Shown: positions 1 to 12,204 of the stretch, piece after piece | Position numbering within the stretch: the first letter of the stretch is position 1 | How the letters are laid out: every line of letters starts with the position of its first letter | From: Verticillium longisporum | Taxonomy: Eukaryota > Ascomycota > Sordariomycetes > Glomerellales > Plectosphaerellaceae | NCBI GenBank assembly: GCA_019188255.1 | Contig: JAETXT010000003.1 | Coordinates: 2,914,001-2,978,000, forward strand | Direction of reading: 5' to 3' | Length of the DNA: 64,000 nucleotides | Program-made: the position numbers and the translations under genes | Notes under the pieces: generated by a model | Seen by the model: only the letters and a program-made list of their open reading frames with translations | Databases searched by the model: none | What the model was told of the DNA's origin: nothing

Positions 1-3000
1 AAGGCCGGCATGGCGTCCCTTGTTCTCCTGCCATGTCCCCCCTGAGGCGCTTCCCGCCAGGGCCGCAAGGGCCAGCTCGTGGCCTCGACTGGATCGACAA
101 CTGTATTGTACAAGTATTGCTGCGGATAAGGCATTCACATCGCCGTTGCGAAACGAATCTTAAAGCCGATGCATGACTGGTGATGGAAATTCTTCTCGCC
201 AGGATCCTGAATCATGTGCTACAACAATCGATACTGGTAGATGATCATCTTTGACATCAGATCAAAATGAGACCTGTGTATCCATGACCATGGCATTTGA
301 GTCTTGGGAAGACATGGTGTCCGGGCGTGGTCCGAGGACAGTGGCCACGATGGGGTGGGTTGTTGGTCTGTGCTAGGGTGTTCTGCTGCCCTACCGAATG
401 TGAACGGGAAGTAGTAGCGTGCATAACATGAGAATGTCCGATGATGAAAACGATATGAGTTGTGACATGCCCTTCTGAAATAGCACAAAGGAAAACGTCC
501 GCTAACCAGGTCGGCACGGCGGCTTCAGCGGACCATCTTGAACGCTCCCATGTCCTGCAGTGGTGCTATCGCATCCCTGGTAGGAGGGGAAGAAGCCATC
601 CGCAAAGGAGCGAAAGACACTTGGCCGCATCCTCTCGGCAGGCGCCTCCATTCACATGCATGTCGTTTTCCCGGAAAGTTCTTCCTGCCCGTAACCCACA
701 GGATTGCTCCATTCAGCTCCATTGAGCTTGGTAGCGTCTGACAGTAGAAGAACTGGCAAACGATCTGTGTTTGCACGCATATGTGGCCATGCCATCCTAG
801 CTTCTCACTTGGCCGGCGCAAGCCTTACAGTACGCCATCTTTGTGGCTGCTCTCAAGACCAATAAAAGACAAGCTGGAAATGCTGTGCCGTAGGGGGACA
901 TCTCCGGTGGCTGTCATTCTGGAAGGAAGTGGTACTCACTGGGAGCTGTGGTACAGATAAATGCAGCGAAGATCGTATGCAACCAGCCCAGCGAGGTGGG
1001 TGACCGTTATGCTATGGCCTCAGTGATCAGAGCTATGTGGCGTGAAAACAGTACTCTTTGCGAACTGGAGTGGCGTCTGAGCGTGAGTACAGTGGATTGC
1101 CCACGTTCACTTGGTCGTCGTGACATGACTGATCCCCCGCAGCAATATAAGGGTCATTTATTCGTGCAGTACCGGTGGAGTGTAGTGTACCCGTCTAGGC
1201 GTCGGTCTTTCGTGCCATTCACAACGTCGACGTCTTCAACTGGCGGAGCCATTTGGGTTCTGCTCAACTGTCATGGTTATTCTCGTGCCCAAACAGTAGG
1301 GTAACGCGGTGATGAACAGCTTACTTCTAAATACTATCATGTTAGTCGTGCCTCTGCAACAGTGTCAAGTCGCCACTACCACAGTACCGCTAGGAGCACG
1401 AATGGGGAGTGCTTCCGGGTGGTGGTGTCTCTCTAGAGAAGAGCACTTCTCTGAGCCCGACCCCTCACCCATACGTGACAGTTTGCAACCTTGTCCGCTT
1501 CAGCTGCAAGATGTGGTTAAGTCTTGTCACTATGTGTGTGCCACACACTGACTTTTGCATAACATGTAGGCCACTGCCGAAACTTGCACTCGTAATGCAA
1601 CGCTAGGTGTAAGGTGTTGTTCTTCGGAGTGGTGATGATCAGTGTTGTCCCTTGTCCTGGACGGAGGGAATCTTTTCCACGTAGGCCTTGGCCACTAACC
1701 TCCGGATGTTGGCTTAGAGCAAGGCGGCACCACCAATTGTCAAAATCGAGATTGGCCACCAACCGGTAGGAAGCCGTTGATTCACCAGGACAATGCTGGC
1801 TTACTAGCCAGTACATATGCTTCCCCCACACCCTCTTGTGCTAGCCAGCGGCGGGAATTAATCTGGGATCCCCTAACCCATGGAAAATTGGACTGTAGCG
1901 TAGCAGCGGCCAGGCCTCTCCTGGCGGGGTTGCGTTTGCCAGAGAGGGGAACAGCTGGCAACCGAAGAAAGAAAAAGACAGGCTTGCACGAGGTCTACGA
2001 GCATAATGTTGCCTGATGCTTTCAACAGCGACGACGGTTGATTTCAAAAGTCAGGCCAGCAGGCATCGTGGCTGGTCGGATGTGGCCGCCCGTGTGCTCC
2101 TGAGCGTCGGTGTGCTCCCGAAGTGCTACCGCCTCCAATTTGCTCTTGAAGCCAGGGATCCAAAACGGAGGTGTTGCCATGGAGTGATGATAGCAAGCGA
2201 TGGCCGTCGAAGGCCGTCACCCAGGTTCTTACTTACATAAATGGTGGTACAGTCTGGAAAACCCAACTTGATGATGGGGTATTCCAGGTTGATTGTCAAA
2301 AGTCGAGGTTCGTGTTCATCTGCGGGGGAACATGACAGGTCCATGTGATGTGCCAGACTACAGAGGTCAGAAAGTGCAGATCCATAGATGGCCGCCGGTG
2401 CCAACCCAGCCCGCCCCCTGTCAGTCTAGGAGGCGGTTTAGAGGATTTACGGAGGGCAGGGGTGCGGCAGAGTGATAGCCAGGCGCCGAGAGTCTAGCCA
2501 AGGCACCAACCCTGGTTTATTGTCATGCCCCGTTGCCTGCCGTGCCCTTTCGTAGGTCGATCAGAGGACAGACGTAGATTTCTCGGCCGAGGAAAAAGGA
2601 TCAAGACAGCTGAAATCCGGGAAATCGCAGCTTGAGACGGTTGGATCGCGCGGTATGTCAAACTGACAGAGCGACATGGAGAGTGGACACGACGGCAGCA
2701 CGGCTTCTCCAACCGAGAGGACACCGTTGTCGAGCTTGTCGCATTTGGCTGCAGGCCAGTGGTCGGAGCGGGCCGCTGTTCAGCGTCCCCAAATGCCAGC
2801 TACAGACATACTTTTGGTTTCGGCGGAGCCGTGATGAAAGCTCTGAGGGGGCTCGAACTGCTGGGGGCCCTTCCCTGACAAGCGGAGAGTAATGTGCCAG
2901 GGCTAGGCAATAGGGGAGATAACGGACCGGGATCACTGCAGCTGGAGGGACGGGAGCAACGTCAGTAGCAGCAGGAACCGTAGTTTGGAGAAGGCCACGG

Positions 3001-3812
3001 CCCACAAACCATAGCCCATAGCGAAAACTTGGGGAGGATCCCCCGTCTCCCGCACCCACGTCAGGACTGGACTGCGACTGGGGTCGTGAAAGGTACGGCA
3101 CGCAATGCAGCGCGCGCAGCAAGTGAGAGGTGAGAAGGCTCATATGTCGTCGTCGTCTCATCGAGGCTTGTCCGACATCAAACCCCCCAGGCGTCGCTTC
3201 TCCTTCAACAGTGACCTCCCCCGCCCCTCAAGTCGAATGTATTTCCCCCTCTTTTCGATGCTCACATCTAACTTCCCTATCAACATATTCGCCCGTTCGC
3301 CTCAATTGCTTGTGGAAAGCCGCTCCTCAGATCATATCCATAACGGCATTGTACCAACGGAGCTTGAGTTCACTTTCGGTCTTAAGGACCACATCTGACT
3401 TGTTGCTTGGCACAGAGTGACGATCGCATTTGTCAGGGCAGGTGAAGATCGACCATACTCGCCGCTGCCGAGTCTTTGCTCGACCCCGAGACCGAGCCTT
3501 CTGCGGCAAGAGCACGCAGCAGCTTCGAAAAAGGGTGTGTGTACAGAAGAACGAAGGGCTTTCGGGCCTTGCTTTTGTCTGATAATACGGTTGGGTTGCC
3601 GACCACGTTTGCAGCGCGAAAGATTTGATCTTGCTTGACCTACGGGCGTTCTTGCCCGTGACAGCCGAGAAAGCTCAGGTGTCTGCGCGGACAAATTGTC
3701 GGGTGCAGTCTGCCAGAGGGTTTTCCGCCCCCTCGCTTGCCAGATATCTTGGACATCCAGTAGGAAAGGAGAGACTTGCTTTCAAGGTATCACCCCCTCG
3801 AACGTTGAGGCC
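1..3812. other. Intergenic, no supported gene
   Basis: No open frame in this stretch shows a recognisable domain, a plausible splice pattern or biased composition. The open frames are short and overlap on both strands. The last part, from about 3,100, is pyrimidine-rich on the + strand and probably contains the promoter and leader of the otubain gene. I cannot exclude a non-coding RNA or a gene entering from the left edge. Confidence 0.6.
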
Positions 3813-6800
3813 ATGTTCCAACCTCAGCCGACACCATTTGGCTCGTCGTTCTACACACCGACAGAGTCGACAGCAACATACGACGATGGAGTGCCGCTCG
3901 ACATTGTTCTGAGTGCCGAGTACGCCTATGCTCCGTCTCCTGTTGGGGCTCTGGAGCAGAACGGAGGAGGACCGCCGCATGCCATGCCAGGGTCGGGATC
4001 TGGGTCTGGGTCTCAAAGCGGACCAAGTCGCGGACCTGGCCGTGGCCTGCGACAACAGCAACAACAACAGAGAATAGGATCAGAAGAAGGTTTTGATGGG
4101 CCACACTCAAGGCCGGCGGCGCGTCCAACACCACGGCGCGACCGTGTTCATATGGGGGGCTCAGGGGAGTTTGGTGTTGGTGGTGGGTTCGGCCTCGAGG
4201 GACAAGTCAGGAGTCCAGTATCAGCACGAACAGGACGTGACAACAGACGAGGGAGTGCCAGCCATTCAGCCGACATGGCGGGCAGCAGGTACGACCAACA
4301 CCAACACCAACACCAGCAGCACACATCACTGCTTCCCGTTCTGTTCTCTTCGTCGGCGTCGCATGGCGCCGGCGCTCCTGCTCATTCTCCTGCTCCTGCT
4401 CCCACCACTGCTCCTGCCGCTACCGCTCTTGCTCTTGCCCCTACTCTGGCTCCTGCCTCTGTGTCTGCGTCTGCGTCTGCCGCTGCCGCCGCCGCTGCCG
4501 CCACGCCAGGTCAGTCGCAAGAACCCCACGGCCCATTGCACCTGCCACATCGGCCGCAGCAACAGCAAGTGCATCCGCTTCAGCGCTTGCCCCAGCGCCT
4601 GCACCAGCAGCACCCTGGCCACAGCCTTGGTCTCAGTCATCAGCACCCGCATCCGCACTCGCACGCCCACCAAACGCACCAGCAGCTCCAGCTCCATCTC
4701 CTCCAGCAGCAACACAATCACAATCAGCAACACCCTTCGCTTGCACCATACACCAGCAGCTATCAGCGCAACCGAACACAAACGCAGGCCCATTCGCAGA
4801 CCCATTCGCAGACCGACCTTCAGCACAAACTTGCTGGCAATCCCGGCTATAATATCCCCAGCCCGGCCGCCTCCGCCGCCTCGTCGTGCAGCAACTCCAA
4901 CAATCCGCCCTCGACCTTGTCTTCATACAATCCAAATTCTAACGCCCACGCCGTTGCGACGCCCGCCTCATCCACCACCTCTGCCTCCGCACCAAACTCC
5001 GCCTCTGTCCGTGCTCTTTCGGCCGATATGGCTGGCGACTCCTCGGCCGATGCTGCCTTTCACGACGACTTGGCAGCTCAACAGAGGGCTGCTGAGAGCT
5101 ACCAGCCTGACCTCCAGGTACGTCCGGTAGACCCTGCGAAGTCGCGCTCATAATGCCTCGTCGGTCCCTCCGCCCGCCTCGGGACCTCTCCGTCTCCGCG
5201 CCCTCCTCCCGCAACACAACCCAAATTCCGCTTTGCCCCTCGCCCCAGTCCATTCCGAACCCTAGCCGCACGGCCCGATCCTGATGATCAGATCCGATGC
5301 GGGCCCCGTTGCACATCCCCTCCTAGACCCTTCACGTTTTTGTGTTTCAAAAACAGCGCCACAAAACTACTACTTGAAGTGCCCATCATCGCATGTGCTA
5401 ACCTTGGGTCTCAGGGTCCTTTGATCGGGGATAGGCTCACCAGCAACGTCATCACCGCCGAGTATGCCAAAGCTGATCCTATCTATGTTGAGAAGACGAT
5501 CGTAAGTACATGCGATACCCGCGCGCTTCATGATCTGCCAACCTGCCGACTGGGAGCATCAGGCGCTAACAATCGGGCCCTCTGCGCCTTGTCCGTAGAA
5601 CCTACCACAAACGTACTCTCATTATCGGCCAGTCCAAGGCGATGGCAACTGTGGATGGCGAGGTGAGTTGGCTTGGGATGCATCCGAGCAAGCAGAAGGC
5701 TGCGAATTCTTCCCCCTCAACATGCTGCACATACCCCGCATTGCCTTGGGCGACGTCCTTGGTCGCAGCAACTGGGTGATCGTGAACCAGGGCTGACACT
5801 ATTGTTAACTTAGCAATCGGCTTCAGCTATTTTGAGCACCTCGTGTTTACTGGCGACCCCGATAAATTGAGTCAAGAACTTGCCCGCCTCACCAGCCTCA
5901 ACAACTACATTGCCAATGTCGGTGGGTACGATTTTGAGCTCTTCGAGGACATGGTCCATGAAACGCTCTCTTTAATCAAGGATCTTGCGGATGTTGTGAC
6001 CGATTCGGCGACCGCCATGGCACTCTTGATGACACGATTCAACGATGCACAATGCTCCAACGCTATTGTTTACCATCTTCGTTTACTAGCCGGGTCTTGG
6101 TTAAAGGGTAATTCAAACGATTTCGAGCCGTTTCTTGTCGGCAGCGGCGGCCTCCTACAGTGGTGCAACGAAAACATCGAGGTCCCTGACCGCGAAATCG
6201 ACCACATTGGCATCACCCTCCTTGCGAACATCCTACTCAAACCCATCGGCTTTGTTCTCGAGATCACATACCTCGATCGCACACCCGGCCCACAGGCCAA
6301 CGTCTACCGACTGCCCGAAGAGGCCACAGGCCAGGACCCTGCCAACCTTGGGCCCATCATCTACCTTCTGTACCGGCCCGCGCACTACGACATTCTCTAC
6401 CATAAAATGTCGTCCCGATTCCCGAACCCTGCAGCCGGTGCCCCTGCGCCTCTTGAGCTGCAGGTCAACAGGGCCATGTCATTTTCCCAGCAGCACGAAG
6501 TCGCAAGCGCCACACCCTCCCTGCATAACTTCTCAACTGTCGATTTTAGCGCACTGGCCATGCTGCCCGGGTTCAGCGGCCCGCCTTCCGCCATGTCTTC
6601 TTTGGCATCACCCACGGCAGTGTCCCCGATGCACAACGCTTACGACCCCTCGCCGCAGACTCCCTGGCTGTCGGCCCCCTTCTCGGATTCCGCCATGCAG
6701 CAGACTGCGCCGCCGGCCCGTCAGCGGCCCTTGGCCTTCTGCGGACTCAACCTCGACAACCACCCCCTCGTCAACGACAGGCAGCCAAGCCGCTCCCTCC

Positions 6801-7064
6801 AAGCCAAGCCAGCCTGTCGACTACCAGTTGCGGTTCAGCTCCCAATGTTTCCACCTGAAGAACTCTCCCGCCGAGCCGACGTCGATGCTCTCTCAGAATG
6901 GCTATACGGAACCCAACTTTACTACGACCATGTTCAAAAACAGCCACTTCAACAAGGCCCACTACAATAACCCACAGTTCCACCCTGAAGAGTGGGTGCC
7001 AGACGACGAGCCACATGACAGGAGCGTGAATAGTAAGCGGAAGATTCGTTCGAGGTCGGATTAA
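3813..7064 (+). CDS. Otubain-like (peptidase C65) deubiquitinating cysteine protease
   Basis: Spliced model: 3813-5117, 5415-5501, 5599-5662, 5814-6719, 6781-7064, giving 881 aa. Exon 1 encodes about 435 residues of Gln/His/Ser/Ala/Pro low complexity. The catalytic region follows: GPLIGDRLTSNVITAEYAKA, then the OTU cysteine motif GDGNCGWRA, with the Asp and Cys of the active site split from the next exon by a phase-1 intron, then AIGFSYFEHLVF. The catalytic histidine lies in RPAHYDILYH. This is the order found in otubains, which remove ubiquitin from conjugates in cytosol and nucleus. I chose ATG 3813 (MFQPQPTPFG) because the frame further upstream looks like leader sequence. Exons 4 and 5 are in different frames. 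A 61-bp intron with a GTCAGC donor at 6720 restores the frame and gives a sensible C-terminus (VDYQLRFSSQCF), but a one-base frameshift near 6,770-6,815 is the alternative. Confidence 0.85.
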
Positions 7065-7888
7065 AAAGTGCATCATGACCACAGCGGGGGAGGCAAGGTC
7101 TCGATTATGCACCGTGTATCAATTGAAGGGCCGGTGATTGAGAAAGGCAGTTCGCTTCGGCTCCATGGTGGAAGCTGCGAGCACTTGGTGCTCTGCTGTG
7201 AATAACAGGTTCTCTTCTCAAAATACCAGAACGGTCGATTTGCCTCTTCAGGCGTATTTTTTCAAGTCACGGGGACTGGTCGGCAAAGAGTTGGAATGGG
7301 TACTGGCTTGGGCATAGGCTTCATTAAGTAATTGGAGATGAGGGCCGCATTGCATGATGTTGCTGCAGATGAGCGGGTGCAGGGTTAGGCGCAGACAAAA
7401 AACTCTGTCATATTTCGTTGCGTTGGTTCATCGGGAGAGGGAGGGGAGCTTGCTTATGTTTTCCTTTTCATGTTCTCTCGTTTCATGGCCCTGCTCTGGC
7501 TCTTGTTTCCCCTCCCCCTCCCTCATCTTTCCTGTCCCAACGCTCACATCCACTTACCCGACAGTGAGGTGGGCTCGATGTCTGATTTCTGACATGGCAG
7601 AAAAAGTTCAGCGACCAGCTGTCGACTGCTTTAGTGTTTCTCTGGGGGTTTTCCTTTTGCGGGTGCGCGGTCCGCGTCTACGTTGGTAACGAGGTGTTGC
7701 TGTTTCTTCATAGCATGGTGATGGATGAGTTTGGGCCGGGGCCTCGGTAGGATACGTGTTGATACATTTTTTGTGCGGCTGTTCCGAGCGTGCGCTGTCT
7801 CAGTCACCGTGGCCTGTCCTAGACTTGTTTGCCTCGGAGTGTCATGAATTTGTGCAGGCATCGTCACAGATACGGACGCCCGCCAGCG
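7065..7888. other. Intergenic between convergent otubain and LIP2 genes
   Basis: This should hold the two 3' untranslated regions, since the flanking genes converge. T-rich and CT-rich runs lie around 7,440-7,560. No coding region can be supported. Confidence 0.6.
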
Positions 7889-8929
7889 TTAGTCCAAGCT
7901 TTCGAGCCCGAGCTCATCCGCATCGAGCGTCCGCGACGTCACGCCAGCGGCGCCAAGACGGTCGGCCAGCTCCTGCACCCACAACCCGGCGAGAGCGTGC
8001 CGGTAGACGTCGGCGTCGCCGCCAAACATGTACAGCGCGTCGTCGAAGCCGCGGGCGCCGAGCTCGGCGCGCACGCTCGTGACGGCCTTGCCCTCGAGAC
8101 CGCAGGGCACAAAGCGGGCCCAGGGGTTCAGGGCCTCGGGCCCGGTGACGGGCGTGTCAATGTTGAGGGCGACGCCGAGGGCCGTGACGTGGCGGCGCAG
8201 GTGGACGCCGAGGGCGGCGATCTTGCGCGGGGGCCCGTCGTCGGGGGCGATCCAGACGCCCGGGTCGGCGGTCGAGGCGGTCGTGGCGACGGGGCTCGGC
8301 AGGGAGGCGAGGAGGGCGCGCGTCGTGTCCTCGAGGAGGCGGGCGTAGGAGCGGACCGTGTGGTTTGCGTGGTGCGGTGCGTGGAGGTCGAGGACGGGCC
8401 AGAGGACGAGCTGGCCTGGGCCGTGGTAGGTCGTGAGGCCGCCGCGCGGGGAGGCGGTCACGGACGGGGTGTAGAGCGTTGTTGTTGTTGATGGCGCGCC
8501 GTCGTGCGTGCTGGGTGCTGAGATGGTGAGGGGTTGTTGGAGGCGTGCTTGTTGGGCGGGGTCGAGGGTTGTTTGGCGGCGGCCGAGGGTGTAGGTTGGT
8601 GTTGGCGTGAAGGAGATGACGGTGGGCGAGGGGGCGGCGGCGGCGGAGGAGGAGGAGGAGGAGGAGGAGGAGGAGGAGGCGTCGCGGGAGGACTTGTGGT
8701 TGAGCAGAGCGTCACGCAGGGTCGCTTGGAGGGCGGAGGCGGCGGCGTAGGAGGGGAAGCCTTTGGAGGAGGTCAGGTGGATGTGGGTGATGGTGGCGGG
8801 TGAGGAGGATGCTGATGCTGGCGCGCCGTCATGGTGAAGGTTGCGCGTTGAGGAGGCACATTTTCGGCCGGCTCGCGAGGCGGGCGCTCGCCGAAGCAGG
8901 TGCCAGGGAGCAGCTGGTGGACGGACCAT
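7889..8929 (-). CDS. LIP2: Mitochondrial octanoyl-[acyl-carrier-protein]:protein N-octanoyltransferase (LipB/Lip2)
   Basis: This enzyme moves the octanoyl group from acyl carrier protein to lipoyl domains, the first step of lipoate synthesis in mitochondria. The product is 346 aa from a single exon. Hallmarks, at approximate positions: SFTPTPTYTLGRRQ at 106-119, the substrate-binding motif RGGLTTYHGPGQ near 162-173, the conserved lysine in RKIAALGVHLRRH near 236, and the catalytic cysteine in FVPCGLEGKAVTS near 276. I chose the ATG at 8929 because it gives an Arg/Ala/Ser-rich N-terminus (MVRPPAAPWHLLRRAPASRA) like a mitochondrial presequence. The open frame runs further upstream (to 9202), but that extension looks like leader. 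Before the conserved core lies a run of about a dozen serines followed by alanines, encoded by a GGA-type repeat on the + strand. Confidence 0.92.
   Translation of the reverse strand: MVRPPAAPWHLLRRAPASRAGRKCASSTRNLHHDGAPASASSSPATITHIHLTSSKGFPSYAAASALQATLRDALLNHKSSRDASSSSSSSSSSSAAAAPSPTVISFTPTPTYTLGRRQTTLDPAQQARLQQPLTISAPSTHDGAPSTTTTLYTPSVTASPRGGLTTYHGPGQLVLWPVLDLHAPHHANHTVRSYARLLEDTTRALLASLPSPVATTASTADPGVWIAPDDGPPRKIAALGVHLRRHVTALGVALNIDTPVTGPEALNPWARFVPCGLEGKAVTSVRAELGARGFDDALYMFGGDADVYRHALAGLWVQELADRLGAAGVTSRTLDADELGLESLD
8645..8680. repeat. GGA trinucleotide repeat inside LIP2 (poly-Ser)
   Basis: An uninterrupted run of GGA units on the + strand is read on the - strand as TCC, a serine tract in the variable N-terminal part of LIP2. 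The tract lies outside the catalytic core, so its length is probably free to vary between strains. Confidence 0.85.
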
Positions 8930-11125
8930 TGGGTCGGTGTTCGACGTTGGTCGTGGGATGTGTAGAGAGACGTGGCCACTCCCGCAGCTATGGTAGCATG
9001 GAGTTCTGGAATTTCCCAAAGCTCGAGCTGCAAGGCAAGAATGGATCGCGGGTTGAGCCGGTGCACGGACCGAGATGGGACCCACCCAGCCCAGGCCAGG
9101 GGGGGTCCGCCCCCGGCTAGATGATCCGACCGAGGCCGCGGGACAGGTGCTACGGCATGTTACATTGCGAAGAGCCTTCATGACAAACAGTCGCTGCATC
9201 ATTGGCGAATTTTTTGTTGTTGCATAGTGTAGGCATCGGACTTGTCATCATCGCCGTCATCCCGCCCGGCAAAACCATGGCACGTGTGAAAGAGGGAGAC
9301 GGTCTGGTGGTGACGCGAGAGGCACGATGACTACACCACCCTCTAGCTAGCCGCATCCGGGCGGGACAAGTGGATTGACGTGGGAGGGAAAAAAGGCAGG
9401 ACCCCCGGGAACAGCTTGGTGTGTTTGGACTTGTTGCGCTGCTTTGAGAGCGCGTGCAGTCGATGATGTCGCAACTTGCTTCTGCGAGCGGACATCGTGG
9501 CTCAAGTGGTGCCGATAGATCGCGAACAACTTCACTAGTGCAGGAAGCCGTCGATCATCATTGATCCCCTGGGCCAGGTTTTTTTTTGTCTCTCCAGGGT
9601 TGGGGAGACACCTTGTCGGCCAAGAGAATGGTGTGCCTGCTTGAACGGAGGAGTTGGGTGCTCTTTTTCGTCGTAATCCACGATCCATCGTCTTTTCATC
9701 TCATACGCGTACGACGTTCGTCTGTTGTGCAGGCTCGCCCTGCCGGATCGAGGCTGTGCAGAGGGAACGCGCAATACAAATGGCCGACAGTCAGGCATTT
9801 GCGAGGTTCGTCCCAGCGTTGGCAGTGCGGGACAGGCGTACGAGGCCAGACCCTGCATGTGAGAGCATGGTCCTGATCCAGCTTCCACGCGGCCTCGTCT
9901 GCTCCGTGTTTCGTTTCACCGACATGTGTGTGTGTGTGCATGTATTGACTACACGGTGTTTCTTCAGGCTGTGCTGCTGCTCTGCTCGTGGTGCTTACAT
10001 TCTAGCCATCGCATTACATGTACACGATCCTAGCCTCAGCTCCCATGAGGAACTGGGAGCGCAGCAGCCGAACATCGAGCAGGCAGGACGAGGCGTGTTG
10101 TGTTGTCTGGGTGACGCTCTGGGCATGACGTCACCGTGGACCCTCCGCACAGGCGTTTCCAGGTGGCTCAGCGCTGCTCCGGCCGCTAAGGCAGCGCCGA
10201 ACTGGCAGAAGACTGGGGCCCTCAGCTTGTTTGTTCGTCCCAGCAGCGGCGCTAGTTTGTTAGCAGCCTCTGGTGCCTGCGTCGCACTGGCCGGCGCAGG
10301 TGCTCATGTGGGGCCACGGCAGTGGTCTGGTGGAGGTGTCGTCATGGCAGCTCAGCGGTCTACCTGGTACCTACCTGCCTAAGGTGCCTATGCCTTACCT
10401 GGTAGGTAGGTACCTACCTAGAGGTAGGTGCCCAGCACCTTGCTAGGGAAGACTGCACAGGTCCTTCCCGTCTCGCCAACTCCGGCTCTTTCGCCCTTCA
10501 CTGCCTTTGGCCTCGTCGACACGTCCCACCCACCCAGATCCCGACATCTGATCGCTTCGAGCTTTGCGTCCCGGCTTTGCTTTGAGCTTGGAGTGGTCCC
10601 CGCGTCGTCCTTCGTCATCCGGTTGATCGTCCCTTTTCCATCGGCTCTTTAATTGTCCCCCAAATCCTCCGCATCCTCTTCCCTCTTTTAGACAGCTTCT
10701 GCTCCCCATTCCGCTCTCGAGCCAATCTCCTCCTCCTCTGCCATTTTGCATCGGCATCACCACCATCTCCACGGCCGCCTGCGACTAACACCGTGCCCCC
10801 TACCTACTCGACATAATACTAATGTGAGTACTATCACCAAGAGTGCACCCAGTCTCTACAAACTGTTGCCGCCCTGTTCCTGCGCATTGCTTTACACCCG
10901 CTCGCGCCTGCAGACGGCAGGGAGATGCAAGCTCCATCAAGGCCTTGCTTTTGCTGACATGGTCCTCTCCCTCTGCCAGCGTCGCCTGCCGACTTTTCTA
11001 ATACGCCCATCCACTGAAACAGTGTCGCGCATCGCCATCTCAGGCCTCGTGTGTCGTTGAACAGGCGAGAGAAAGCACAGTGAGTGAACCGACATCCCCA
11101 ACCTTGTCTTGTATCGCCTCCCTCC
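8930..11125. other. Intergenic, LIP2 promoter and SUR7-gene upstream region
   Basis: The flanking genes diverge, so both promoters should lie here. A long + frame (9654-10382) has unbiased composition and no domain, so I do not call it. Around 10,370-10,440 there is a dense cluster of TACCT/AGGTA words, including AGGTAGGTACCTACCT. From about 10,480 to 11,100 the + strand is pyrimidine-rich, as in fungal promoters and leaders. Confidence 0.6.
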
Positions 11126-11219
11126 CTCTCCCCTTCTCCTCTCGCCCTCTCCCCTTCTCCTCTCGCCCTCTCCCCTTCTCCTCTCGCCCTCTCCCCTTCT
11201 CCTCTCGCCCTCTCCCCTT
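11126..11219 (+). repeat. 21-bp polypyrimidine tandem repeat in SUR7-gene leader
   Basis: Four perfect copies of a 21-bp unit (CTCTCCCCTTCTCCTCTCG plus CC) and a partial fifth lie about 140-235 bp before the start codon of the SUR7-family gene. All bases on this strand except one G per unit are pyrimidines. It probably lies in the promoter or the 5' leader. Confidence 0.92.
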
Positions 11220-11360
11220 GCTCTCCTGCGCTTCCTGCCACCGACTCGCTCTTGATACTTTGTTTTGCGAGGTCTTATTGACCCAGACCCCGCGGCAGAT
11301 CCCCTCCTGAGCTCTCGACAACATCCCCATTCTCGAGTTGCTTCAGACAGACCCGTCGCC

Positions 11361-12204
11361 ATGGTCAGCCCAAAGCCCGCTGCTGGCACCGCCGGCCTCA
11401 TCCTCCTCTCGGGATCGCTGGTCCTCATCTTCTTCGTCATCCTCTCGGGCGTCGCCAATACGTCGCCCTTGAACAAGACGTACTTCCTCGAGGCCGACAC
11501 CTCGGGCATACCCGGCGCCCGCGACGTCACCCGCTGGACCTACTTCTACTTCTGCGGTGACAACAACCGCGACTGCTCGAACCCCCGTCCGGCGCCCGCC
11601 TTTGGCCGTGCCTGGGATGGAAACGCCGCCAACGTTCCCGACGGCCTCATCGGTGGCCATGCCGGCGATACCACGAGCCGCTTCTACTTCTACATGTGGC
11701 GCTTCGGCTGGGTCTTCTACCTCATCGCCCTCTTATTCATCGTCTGCGCCTGGTTCTCCTCCTTCCTCGCCTGCTGCGGCCGCCTCGGCTCTGCCATTGC
11801 CGGCCTCGTCTCCGCCGCCGCTCTCTTCTTCTACACCATCGCCGTCTCCCTCATGACGTGAGTCGTCCCCTCCTCCTACACGTGTGGCCGTTGCCGTGCT
11901 GCCCTCGTCACACTGCAGCCCAATGCTAACGCGTACCAGCGCCACCTTCGTCAAGGCCCGCGATGAGTTCCGCTCCGCCGACCGTTCTGCCAACATTGGC
12001 ACCTACGCCTTTGGTTTCTCCTGGGGCGCCTGGGCCGCCCTCTTCCTCGCCACCATCGCCTTCTGCTTCGGCCTGCGCGGCGACAAGACGGCATCCTCTG
12101 GTGGCTTTGGCGGTGGACGCCGCTGGGGACGCCGCCGTCACAGCACCCGCTCGCACCGCAGCCACGACCTCGGCAGCCGCCGTGTCAAGGACCACTACTC
12201 CTAA
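11361..12204 (+). CDS. SUR7/PalI-family eisosome-associated membrane protein
   Basis: Two exons, 11361-11857 and 11940-12204 (phase 2), give 253 aa. Four hydrophobic segments fit the family: residues about 10-30 (GLILLSGSLVLIFFVILSG), one after YMWRFGWVFYLIALLFIVCAW, one at LGSAIAGLVSAAALFFYTIA, and one after the intron (WAALFLATIAFCFG). The first extracellular loop carries the claudin-like signature with RWTYFYFCGDN and a second cysteine soon after. The C-terminus is short, cytosolic, and rich in Arg/Gly/Ser/His. SUR7 proteins sit in plasma-membrane eisosome domains (MCC) and affect endocytosis, wall and membrane stress responses. PalI/Rim9 pH-sensing proteins share the fold, but the short tail favours SUR7. 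The CT-rich leader with 21-bp repeats lies just upstream. Confidence 0.88.

Noticed and set aside
4093..5130. 345-codon + frame rich in Leu/Pro/Thr
   Set aside because: It is the out-of-frame shadow of the repetitive first exon of the otubain gene.
7829..8491. 220-codon + frame rich in Gly/Arg/Val
   Set aside because: Antisense shadow of LIP2 in GC-rich coding DNA.
9654..10382. 242-codon open frame on the + strand
   Set aside because: No domain, no splice partners, composition like random sequence, rich in Cys and Val by GT-repeat chance.
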